7,801 bases of DNA, taken from an uncultured beta proteobacterium. Its GTDB lineage: Bacteria; Pseudomonadota; Gammaproteobacteria; Burkholderiales; SG8-39. The position numbers and the translations under genes are program-made. Position 1 is the first letter of the stretch. Each line of letters opens with the position of its first letter. This document shows positions 1-5,545 of the stretch, one piece after another. Under the pieces are notes generated by a model. It ran no database searches, was not told where the DNA came from, and saw only the letters and a list, made by a program, of their open reading frames with translations. Where the stretch lies: contig CADEDU010000006.1 in NCBI GenBank assembly GCA_902826155.1, positions 110,699 to 118,499 on the forward strand, read 5' to 3'.

Positions 1-321
1 GCTCCAGAAACGCGCCCGCTTCATCAGGACGATCGCGGCATTCACACTTCCGAGCAGTACCGGCTCGCGCTGCTGTTCGAAGCGGGTCGGTTGCGCGCAA
101 ACATCGCGCAGAGCGGTGCAGGACGGGCCCGTGTTCGCCTGGAGTTCGCCGCGGGAGGGCTGCTGCAATCGACGCGCATCACGGCCTCGAGTGGTGACCC
201 GACGCTCGATGATGCGGCGACCGAACTGCTTGGACGCGCGCACGCACGTGTGCCGGTGCCTGCGGTCTTGTGGCAGCGCCCGTTCGAGGTCGAGGCGACG
301 GTCAGCTTCGAGCCGCGTTGA
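1..321 (+). CDS. TonB-family protein, C-terminal domain (5' end outside window)
   Basis: This is the C-terminal 106 residues of a protein that is open from the first base of the window and stops at TGA 319-321. The segment from about residue 42 has the TonB C-terminal pattern: a strand RVRLEF, a turn with glycines (AAGGLL), a strand ending in the SSG motif (residues 63-65), then the helix begun by LDDAA (69-73), and a last strand FEVEATVSF at the end. In TonB proteins this domain contacts the TonB box of outer-membrane receptors and passes on energy from the ExbBD proton channel. The membrane anchor and proline-rich spacer would lie upstream and are not visible. The gene converges on the ATPase gene, with 21 bp between the stop codons. 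Its place beside an iron transporter fits a role in iron uptake, but that is inference. TonB-domain proteins with other roles exist, so no symbol is given. Confidence 0.8.
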   Translation, partial: APETRPLHQDDRGIHTSEQYRLALLFEAGRLRANIAQSGAGRARVRLEFAAGGLLQSTRITASSGDPTLDDAATELLGRAHARVPVPAVLWQRPFEVEATVSFEPR

Positions 322-342
322 GTCGCGAGCAGAGTAACCAGT

Positions 343-1500
343 TCAGGACTGCTGCGGCGCGCGCACTGCGGGCAGCGGCTCGCCTTGCGGCGGATAGGCG
401 ACGATGTGATCGACGTTGAGGCGGATGCCGATGCGCTCGCCGATGGCGTGGTCGTGATGGCTGGGCACCAACGCGAGCACCTTGGCGCCGCTGTCCAGCC
501 GCAGCGTGTACAGAAACTCCGCGCCACGGAACGCTTTCTGCACGACTTCGGCGCGCAGGGAACTCGCGTCGTCATGCACGATGTCGTCGGGCCGCAGCAG
601 CACGTCGAGGTGGCAACCGCGGTTGCAGGTGTCGCAGCCGACCTCGCACGCGCGCGGGATGTCACCGTGCAGCACACCCAATTCGATCTCGACTTCGTGA
701 TTGGCGAGCACCCGGCCGGGCAGGAACGAGCCCTGGCCGACGAACTCGGCGATGAAGCGCGTGCCGGGCTGATGGTAGAGGTTGTACGCGGAGTCCCACT
801 GCTGGATGCGCCCGTTGGTCATGATGCCGATCTCGTCGGCGATCGCGAACGCCTCGTGCTGATCGTGCGTCACCAGCACCGCGGTGGCGTTGGCGCGCTT
901 GATGATCTCGCGCAATTCCTGGCCGAGCCGCTCGCGTAGTTCGACGTCGAGATTGGAGAACGGTTCGTCCAGCAACAGCAACGCCGGCTCGGTGGCCAGC
1001 GCTCGCGCGAGCGCCACGCGTTGCTGCTGGCCGCCGGAAAGTTCGTGCGGAAATTTCGTGCCCATCCCGCCTAGCCCCACCACCTCAAGCAATGCAGTGG
1101 CGCGTCGCTCGCGTTCCTGCCTGGGAAGACGGCTCAGGCCGAACGAGATGTTGGCGGCGACGTCGAGGTGCGGGAACAGCGCGTAGTCCTGGAACACCAT
1201 GCCGATGCGGCGCGCTTCCGGCGGCACGGTGCGCCCCGGGGCGCTCGCCACGACGCCGTCGAGCACGATCGAACCGCCGGTGATCGTCTCGAAGCCGGCG
1301 AGGCAGCGCAGCAGGGTGGTCTTGCCGCATCCGCTCGGGCCGAGCACGCAACCGATGCGTCCGCGCGCGAGTTCGAATGACGCACCATTGAGCACCGCAA
1401 GGTCGCCGTACCGGTGGTGGACATCGCGCACCTGGAGCACGGGGGCGGTCGATGCAGCCGGATTTGCGCGGCGGTCGGCTAGAGTGGGGGCGGAAATCAT
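343..1500 (-). CDS. fbpC: Iron(III) ABC transporter ATP-binding protein
   Basis: This is the cytoplasmic ATPase that drives ferric iron import with the FbpB permease and the FbpA binding protein. Numbered from the ATG at 1500 (385 residues), it shows Walker A GPSGCGKT (54-61), the Q-loop glutamine (104, in VFQDYALFPH), the signature LSGGQ (154-158), Walker B LLLLDEP (174-180), the D-loop SNLD (182-185) and the switch histidine in VTHD (212). Residues from about 250 onward form a C-terminal regulatory (TOBE-like) domain, including LLRPDDIVHDD. The frame extends upstream to a TTG at 1554, but I prefer the ATG at 1500 because a promoter candidate lies between the two and the extra 18 residues precede the usual start of the fold. 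No good Shine-Dalgarno sequence is visible for either start. An oddity is a cluster of four cysteines at residues 285, 289, 292 and 296. The family (iron/thiamine/spermidine-type importers) is certain; ferric iron as substrate follows mainly from the FbpA neighbour. Confidence 0.92.
   Translation of the reverse strand: MISAPTLADRRANPAASTAPVLQVRDVHHRYGDLAVLNGASFELARGRIGCVLGPSGCGKTTLLRCLAGFETITGGSIVLDGVVASAPGRTVPPEARRIGMVFQDYALFPHLDVAANISFGLSRLPRQERERRATALLEVVGLGGMGTKFPHELSGGQQQRVALARALATEPALLLLDEPFSNLDVELRERLGQELREIIKRANATAVLVTHDQHEAFAIADEIGIMTNGRIQQWDSAYNLYHQPGTRFIAEFVGQGSFLPGRVLANHEVEIELGVLHGDIPRACEVGCDTCNRGCHLDVLLRPDDIVHDDASSLRAEVVQKAFRGAEFLYTLRLDSGAKVLALVPSHHDHAIGERIGIRLNVDHIVAYPPQGEPLPAVRAPQQS
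613..648 (-). other. Four-cysteine cluster in the FbpC C-terminal domain
   Basis: The segment CEVGCDTCNRGC places four cysteines in 12 residues (spacing C-x3-C-x2-C-x3-C) just before the LLRPDDI motif of the regulatory domain. Close cysteines of this kind often bind zinc or an iron-sulfur cluster, or form disulfides. In an iron-transporter ATPase a metal-sensing role is conceivable but unproven. Confidence 0.6.
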
Positions 1501-1524
1501 CGTGGCGGCAGGAGCGTGTGGCCA

Positions 1525-1554
1525 ATCATACGTGCCCTTGGCAGACGCAAACAA
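1525..1554 (-). promoter_or_regulatory. Candidate promoter for fbpC
   Basis: Read on the minus strand, the -10 element is TATGAT (1525-1530, five of six consensus bases) and the -35 element TTGTTT (1549-1554, three of six), with an 18-bp spacer. Transcription would begin near 1518, about 18 nt upstream of the ATG at 1500. This is the main reason to reject the upstream TTG start at 1554. The -35 match is weak. Confidence 0.4.
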
Positions 1555-1574
1555 GAATCGTTCGCGTCGATACT

Positions 1575-1583
1575 TGCTATATT
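1575..1583 (+). promoter_or_regulatory. Candidate extended -10 promoter for fbpB
   Basis: TGCTATATT matches the extended -10 pattern TGnTATAAT at all but one defined base and stands out as an AT-rich island in GC-rich DNA. No -35 hexamer lies at the usual distance, which is typical of extended -10 promoters. Transcription from here would give fbpB a leader of about 140 nt. It is the best candidate seen in the divergent region but rests on a single element. Confidence 0.35.
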
Positions 1584-1640
1584 CGATCGATCCGACGAAT
1601 CGAAGAGGATGCGGCTCTGCCTGGCGAACATACGATCGAG

Positions 1641-1722
1641 CGGAACGAGAGCAACGAGAGCAGCAGGGGGACCGGTGCCGAAATTTCCAGCCCCCGGTAA
1701 AGCGTTGAGCGTACTCGTTCCG
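1641..1722 (+). other. Inverted repeats in the fbpB leader
   Basis: A perfect 9-bp inverted repeat, CGGAACGAG (1641-1649) and CTCGTTCCG (1714-1722), ends directly next to the Shine-Dalgarno sequence GGAG (1723-1726). Between its arms, GGGGG (1666-1670) can pair with CCCCC (1691-1695), or ACCGG (1671-1675) with CCGGT (1694-1698), but not both fully. CCCGG (1693-1697) can also pair with CCGGG (1720-1724). The nonamer AACGAGAGC is also repeated in tandem at 1644-1661. These are visible in the sequence; any regulatory role is speculative because GC-rich DNA forms such pairings readily. Confidence 0.4.
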
Positions 1723-1732
1723 GGAGCAAGGT

Positions 1733-3418
1733 ATGCAGTTACCTTCTAGCTCGGACGGGTTCGCGCCGAACGCCGGCGTCGTTGGATCTCACCGTCGACT
1801 GAGCCGGCTCGGCGTGGGCGCGCTGTGCGTGGCGCTCCTGGTCGCCTTGCCGATCCTCTCGGTCGCGCTCACCGCCTTGCGTTCCAAAGGCGACACCTGG
1901 TCGCATCTGCTCGACACCGTCATCGTCGAATACGCCTGGACCACTGCGCTGCTCGCCGGGGGCGTAGCGATCGGCGTGGTGCTGCTTGGTGTGGGCGCGG
2001 CCTGGCTGGTGGCGAACTATCGATTTCCCGGCCACGGCTGGTTGCAGTGGGCGCTCATCCTGCCGCTTGCCATGCCAGCCTACGTGATCGCGTACGCGTA
2101 CACCGACTGGCTGCAGTTCAGCGGGCCGGTGCAAAGCGCGCTGCGTGCATGGACCGGCTGGCGCGCCGGCGAATATTGGTTCCCCGATGCCCGATCACTG
2201 CCGGCAGCGATGGCCCTGTTCGCGTTCGTGCTGTACCCGTACGTGTATCTGCTGGTGCGCTCGGCGCTGATCGAGCAGTCGGCCAGCGCGGTGGAGGCGG
2301 CGCGCCTGATGGGGCTGCGGCCGTTCGCGGCGTTCACACGCGTCGCGCTGCCGCTTGCGCGCCCGGCGATCGCTGCCGGCGTGGCCCTGGCGTTGATGGA
2401 GACGCTGGCCGACTTCGGCGCCGTGTCTTACTTCGGCGTGCAGACCCTCACCGCCGGTATCTTTCGCGCCTGGCAAGCGTTCGGCGATCGTGGCGCGGCG
2501 GCACAGATCGCCATGCTGTTGCTGATCTTCGTAGCGGTGGTGATCGCGATCGAGCGGGCCGGACGAGGGCGGGCGCGGTTCCAGGCGGCGGCCACGCCGC
2601 GCAGGCTGATCCCGGCGCAGTTGTCGGGCTGGCCTGCGCTTGCCGCCACGGTGTTGTGTGCCGTGCCGTTCGCACTGGGCTTCGCGATCCCGGCGATGCT
2701 TCTGGCGCGACTTGCGTTGCAGGCCGAGGAGGCCGTTGCGCTGACTCGTGTATGGAGCGTGCTCGTCAATACGGTGTGGCTGGGCGCGCTCGCTGCATTG
2801 CTGGCGGTAGCCGCCGCGCTGCTGCTGGGTTATGCGGGGCGGCTTTCAAAACATCGCATGGTCGATGTCGCGAACCGACTGGCTGGCCTGGGCTACGCGA
2901 TTCCCGGGGCGGTGATCGCGGTGGGTGTCCTGTTGCCGTTGGCCGCGTTGGACAATTTCGTCGCCGACTGGCTACGCGAAACGTTCGGCATCCGCGTCGG
3001 CCTGCTGCTCACCGGCAGCGTATTCGCGCTGCTCTTCGCATATCTGGTGCGCTTCCTGTCGATCGCGCTGCAGACGGTCGAAGCGGGGCTCACGCGGGTA
3101 ACGCCATCGATGGACGATGCGGCACGCAGTCTGGGCTTGTCCGCTCGCGCCACACTTCGGCGGGTACACGTGCCGATCATGCGGGGCAGCGTGCTGACTG
3201 CGTCACTGCTGGTGTTCGTCGACGTGATGAAGGAGTTGCCCGCCACGTTCGCGCTGCGGCCGTTCAACTTCGACACGCTGGCGATCTCGATCTACAACCT
3301 TGCCAAGGACGAGCGCCTGGCCGAGGCGGCATTGCCCTCGCTGGTCATCGTGCTGGTCGGGCTGATCCCGTTGGTGCTGGTGTCGCGTCGCATGGCGCTC
3401 GCCGAGCGCGGCCGCTAG
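1733..3418 (+). CDS. fbpB: Iron(III) ABC transporter permease, fused two-domain type
   Basis: This inner-membrane permease carries Fe3+ released by FbpA into the cytoplasm. Its 561 residues contain two copies of the binding-protein-dependent permease domain in one chain, the normal form for FbpB-type proteins. Hydrophobic segments occur throughout; about 12 membrane helices are expected. Each half has the EAA loop that contacts the ATPase: EAARLMG at 188-194, followed by LPLARPA, and DDAARSLG at 461-468, followed by VPIMRGS. The conserved stretch MKELPATFALRPFNFDTLA lies in the second half, as expected for this family. The ATG at 1733 has a good Shine-Dalgarno GGAG (1723-1726) at a 6-nt spacing. 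It diverges from fbpC and converges with fbpA, leaving only 11 bp between the stop codons. The gene is intact, with no frameshift seen. Other metals cannot be excluded from the permease alone. Confidence 0.93.
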   Translation: MQLPSSSDGFAPNAGVVGSHRRLSRLGVGALCVALLVALPILSVALTALRSKGDTWSHLLDTVIVEYAWTTALLAGGVAIGVVLLGVGAAWLVANYRFPGHGWLQWALILPLAMPAYVIAYAYTDWLQFSGPVQSALRAWTGWRAGEYWFPDARSLPAAMALFAFVLYPYVYLLVRSALIEQSASAVEAARLMGLRPFAAFTRVALPLARPAIAAGVALALMETLADFGAVSYFGVQTLTAGIFRAWQAFGDRGAAAQIAMLLLIFVAVVIAIERAGRGRARFQAAATPRRLIPAQLSGWPALAATVLCAVPFALGFAIPAMLLARLALQAEEAVALTRVWSVLVNTVWLGALAALLAVAAALLLGYAGRLSKHRMVDVANRLAGLGYAIPGAVIAVGVLLPLAALDNFVADWLRETFGIRVGLLLTGSVFALLFAYLVRFLSIALQTVEAGLTRVTPSMDDAARSLGLSARATLRRVHVPIMRGSVLTASLLVFVDVMKELPATFALRPFNFDTLAISIYNLAKDERLAEAALPSLVIVLVGLIPLVLVSRRMALAERGR

Positions 3419-3429
3419 CGCTGTCTGCG

Positions 3430-4509
3430 TTATTTGAAGCCGACGCGATCAGCGATGCGCTGGGCGGCAAGCTGGTTGGCGCCGATCTTCGCGCTGGGCA
3501 GGGCGTCTTGTTTGAACGTACCCAGCGATGCGAGAGCCGGGTTGTCGAGCTTCGCGCCGGGCACCGTCGGCCATTCGTTGTTGCCGCTGGCAAACACCGC
3601 TTGCGCCTCGTCGCTCGCGAGGTACTCCAGAAACTTGATCGCCGCTTCACGATGCGGCGCATGCCGCAGCACTCCGCCGCCCGAGATGTTCATGTGCGTG
3701 CCGCGATTGCCCTGATTGGGCCAGATCACGCCGAGCTTGGTGACAGCAGCTTGATCGTCGGTGCGGTTCGAACGCATCAGACGCACCAGGTAGTACTGGT
3801 TGGTCACCGCGATCGCGCATTCGCCCGCGGCGGCGGCGCGGATCTGATCGGTGTCGCCGCCCTTGGGTGCGCGCGCGAGATTGCCGACCAGACCTTTCAC
3901 CCATTCGGCGGTTTTCTCCTCGCCCAGATGCGCGACCATGCTCGCGGTGAGCGAGAGCATGTATGGGTGTGCGCCCGAGCGAGTGCAGATCAGCTTCTTC
4001 CAGCGCGGATCGGCGAGATCCTCGTAGTTGCTGATGTCGCCGGCCTTGAGGCGCGACTTGTCGTACACGATGATCCGCGCGCGCGCCGAAAAGCCGAACC
4101 ACTTGCCGTCGGGATCGCGAAAGTGCGGGGCGATACGCGATTCCATGCTCGCCGACTTGACCGGTGCGAACAACCCGGCCTGTTCCGCCTGCCAGAGCCG
4201 GCCGACATCGGCGGTGATGAACACGTCGGCAGGGCTGTTCGCGCCCTCGGCACGAATGCGTTCGAACAGCGCGTCTTCACCGCCTTCGATGCGATTGACC
4301 TTGATCCCGGTCTGCTTGGTGAAGTTGACGTACAGCGCCTCGTCGGTTGAGTAATGACGGGCCGTGTACAGATTCAGCACCTGCTGTGCCTGGGCGTGTT
4401 GCGATACCAATCCCAGCGCACTCAATAGCGTCGCGGCGATCAGCGTACGACGCGTCAACGTCGCCAGGGTGGGAAGAGAGAGACGGTCAGGGCTGAGTGG
4501 CTCGTTCAT
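3430..4509 (-). CDS. fbpA: Periplasmic Fe(III)-binding protein of the ABC transporter
   Basis: This periplasmic protein binds ferric iron and delivers it to FbpB. The 359-residue chain begins with an export signal: arginines at 20-21, a hydrophobic stretch LIAATLLSALGLV, and a likely cleavage site AQA|QQ after residue 41. The mature protein begins VLNLYTARHYSTDEALY, the hallmark start of the FbpA/FutA group. The adjacent tyrosines Y239-Y240 in TNQYYLVRL correspond to the iron-coordinating tyrosine pair known in FbpA; after signal removal they fall near 198-199, close to the position in characterised FbpA proteins. Other family blocks are GFSARARIIVYDKSRL, GGDTDQIRAAAAGECAIA and NISGGGVLRHAP. 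The ATG at 4507-4509 is preceded by a weak GGA and, about 45 nt upstream, by a promoter overlapped by a Fur-like operator. It could equally be called futA; the substrate assignment is strong. Confidence 0.93.
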   Translation of the reverse strand: MNEPLSPDRLSLPTLATLTRRTLIAATLLSALGLVSQHAQAQQVLNLYTARHYSTDEALYVNFTKQTGIKVNRIEGGEDALFERIRAEGANSPADVFITADVGRLWQAEQAGLFAPVKSASMESRIAPHFRDPDGKWFGFSARARIIVYDKSRLKAGDISNYEDLADPRWKKLICTRSGAHPYMLSLTASMVAHLGEEKTAEWVKGLVGNLARAPKGGDTDQIRAAAAGECAIAVTNQYYLVRLMRSNRTDDQAAVTKLGVIWPNQGNRGTHMNISGGGVLRHAPHREAAIKFLEYLASDEAQAVFASGNNEWPTVPGAKLDNPALASLGTFKQDALPSAKIGANQLAAQRIADRVGFK

Positions 4510-4553
4510 GGTCCAAGTTCAGTTCGTAGTCGGGCGAAAGGTGATTTGCCCCT

Positions 4554-4582
4554 ACTTTATCGTTAATGAGAATGATTCGCAA
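4554..4582 (-). promoter_or_regulatory. fbpA promoter
   Basis: On the minus strand, TTGCGA (4577-4582, -35) and TAAAGT (4554-4559, -10) each match four of six consensus bases and are separated by the ideal 17 bp. Transcription would begin near 4547, giving a leader of about 38 nt. The spacer is occupied by the Fur-like operator, so repressor binding would block RNA polymerase directly. Confidence 0.6.
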
Positions 4583-4583
4583 T
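4565..4583. promoter_or_regulatory. Fur box (ferric uptake regulator operator)
   Basis: AATGAGAATGATTCGCAAT matches the 7-1-7 Fur consensus (AATGATAATnATTATCATT) at 14 of 18 defined positions, and seven of its nine base pairs are symmetric about position 4574. Fur with Fe2+ would bind here and repress fbpA when iron is sufficient. Its position between the -35 and -10 elements is the classical arrangement for repression. Confidence 0.8.
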
Positions 4584-4623
4584 ATCGGAATCACCTACTC
4601 GATCACGGCATTACCAATCTAGT

Positions 4624-4652
4624 GCTCGCGGGCGCCACCCGCTGCCACGAGC
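4624..4652 (-). terminator. Weak hairpin downstream of the NlpC/P60 gene
   Basis: About 25 bp beyond the stop codon of the lipoprotein gene, GCGGG (4628-4632) and CCCGC (4638-4642) pair around a 5-base loop, and outer arms GCTCG (4624-4628) and CGAGC (4648-4652) can pair in an overlapping way. There is no T-run on either side, so this is not a standard intrinsic terminator. It may only help end or stabilise the transcript. Confidence 0.25.
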
Positions 4653-4676
4653 GCCTCGAAGGGGGAACCGCCAGCC

Positions 4677-5213
4677 TCAGGCGATCAGACGGCGTGCCCC
4701 ATCGAACCGATCGGTCCAATAGGGCAGTTGCATGCGATCGATTTGCACCGTGCTGCCCGAGGTCGGCGCGTGAACGAAGCGGGAATTGCCGATGTAGATG
4801 CCGACGTGCGAGTAGGCGGGCCCAAGCGTGTTGAAGAACACGAGGTCCGCCGCACGCAACTCCTGAGGCTCGACCGGCCTGCTGCCGCGCGCCTGCGCAA
4901 ACGTCGTACGCGGTAGCTTGAGCTGCAACGCCTGCTGGTAGACATAGACCACCAGTCCGCTGCAATCGAACCCGGTGAGCGGCGAATGACCGCCCCAGCG
5001 GTATGGCACGCCGAGCTGCGACAGCGCGATCAGCACCAGCTCGTTGCGCTTCGGATCGGGATCGCGGTTGAGGACATCGTCCAGCGTCTCGCCCGACGGC
5101 GGCGGCGCACTGCCGCGCGGCGGGCTGGGCGCAACGACGCGTCGCGACGGCGCCGAGGTGCACCCGGCGAGTGCCGCTAAAGCCATCAAAAACATTGCGT
5201 TGCGCCGATCCAT
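4677..5213 (-). CDS. NlpC/P60-family lipoprotein (peptidoglycan endopeptidase)
   Basis: This 178-residue protein has a lipoprotein signal: MDRR, a hydrophobic stretch, and the lipobox LAGC with cysteine 18 as the lipidation site. A proline- and serine-rich linker follows to about residue 40. The rest is an NlpC/P60 domain with the catalytic cysteine in FDCSGL (Cys84), the histidine in YSHVGIYIG (His136) and the third polar residue in FVHAP (His148), so all three catalytic positions are present. Such enzymes cut the stem peptides of peptidoglycan, typically the D-Glu to diaminopimelate bond, from the periplasmic side of a membrane anchor; the exact bond here is inference. The size matches small Spr/NlpC-type lipoproteins. 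I chose the ATG at 5213 because it gives the positively charged start expected of a lipoprotein signal. An in-frame ATG at 5195 is the alternative. No Shine-Dalgarno precedes 5213. Confidence 0.9.
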   Translation of the reverse strand: MDRRNAMFLMALAALAGCTSAPSRRVVAPSPPRGSAPPPSGETLDDVLNRDPDPKRNELVLIALSQLGVPYRWGGHSPLTGFDCSGLVVYVYQQALQLKLPRTTFAQARGSRPVEPQELRAADLVFFNTLGPAYSHVGIYIGNSRFVHAPTSGSTVQIDRMQLPYWTDRFDGARRLIA

Positions 5214-5545
5214 TCGAGAACTTTATGAGCCAACAGCCGGTCTGTAAAGGGCCTGCGCGGCGCCTCGCGTGCGATTGCCGCGTATCGAGTCCCGCCGCGC
5301 GTGGGCCGCTTGCAGTCCAACGTGCCTCGACCCGCGCGGGTGGACGCGCGCCGATCAAGCGCAATCCAGGTACAAGGTCGCCGCGAGCCCGCGTCGTTCG
5401 TGCCATGGTGACGAGTTGGACGCACCGCCGTCCTGCTCGCGGCGCTCCGGGTGGAACCAAACCTGGAACCCGGTCCCGTAGACCAGCTTGACTCGATGTT
5501 GTGCCCGTCCCCGGCCAGGTCGGGTGATTCAAGGACGCCACGCCC
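5214..5545. other. 332-bp divergent intergenic region
   Basis: I see no convincing gene here; the open frames are short and lack family features. It contains the lipoprotein promoter at its left end, a 12-bp perfect palindrome ACCCGCGCGGGT (5330-5341), and a 6-bp inverted repeat CCGGGT/ACCCGG (5447-5452 and 5467-5472) that encloses part of a repeated TGGAACC. A TTGACT at 5487-5492 resembles a -35 element for the rightward gene, but no -10 lies at the proper distance. The Shine-Dalgarno AAGGA (5531-5535) of the next gene closes the region. Confidence 0.5.
5220..5248 (-). promoter_or_regulatory. Promoter of the NlpC/P60 lipoprotein gene
   Basis: On the minus strand, TTTACA (5243-5248, five of six -35 bases) and TAAAGT (5220-5225, four of six -10 bases) are spaced by exactly 17 bp. 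The predicted transcription start falls at about 5213, the first base of the chosen start codon. The same -10 hexamer occurs in the fbpA promoter. Confidence 0.5.

Noticed and set aside
1501..1554. 18-residue upstream extension of FbpC from a TTG start
   Set aside because: A rare start codon, no ribosome site, and overlap with the candidate fbpC promoter make the ATG at 1500 more likely.
1825..4350. 841-residue open frame on the plus strand spanning fbpB and the reverse of fbpA
   Set aside because: Its translation is rich in R, A and G with no family features, and it overlaps two genes with clear motifs in other frames. It results from GC-rich codon use.
5330..5341. 12-bp palindrome ACCCGCGCGGGT as an operator
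   Set aside because: Pure G/C palindromes are frequent by chance at this base composition, and it does not overlap a promoter candidate.
5487..5515. TTGACT as a -35 element for the secretin-like gene
   Set aside because: The sequence 15 to 19 bp downstream is GC-rich and contains nothing like TATAAT.
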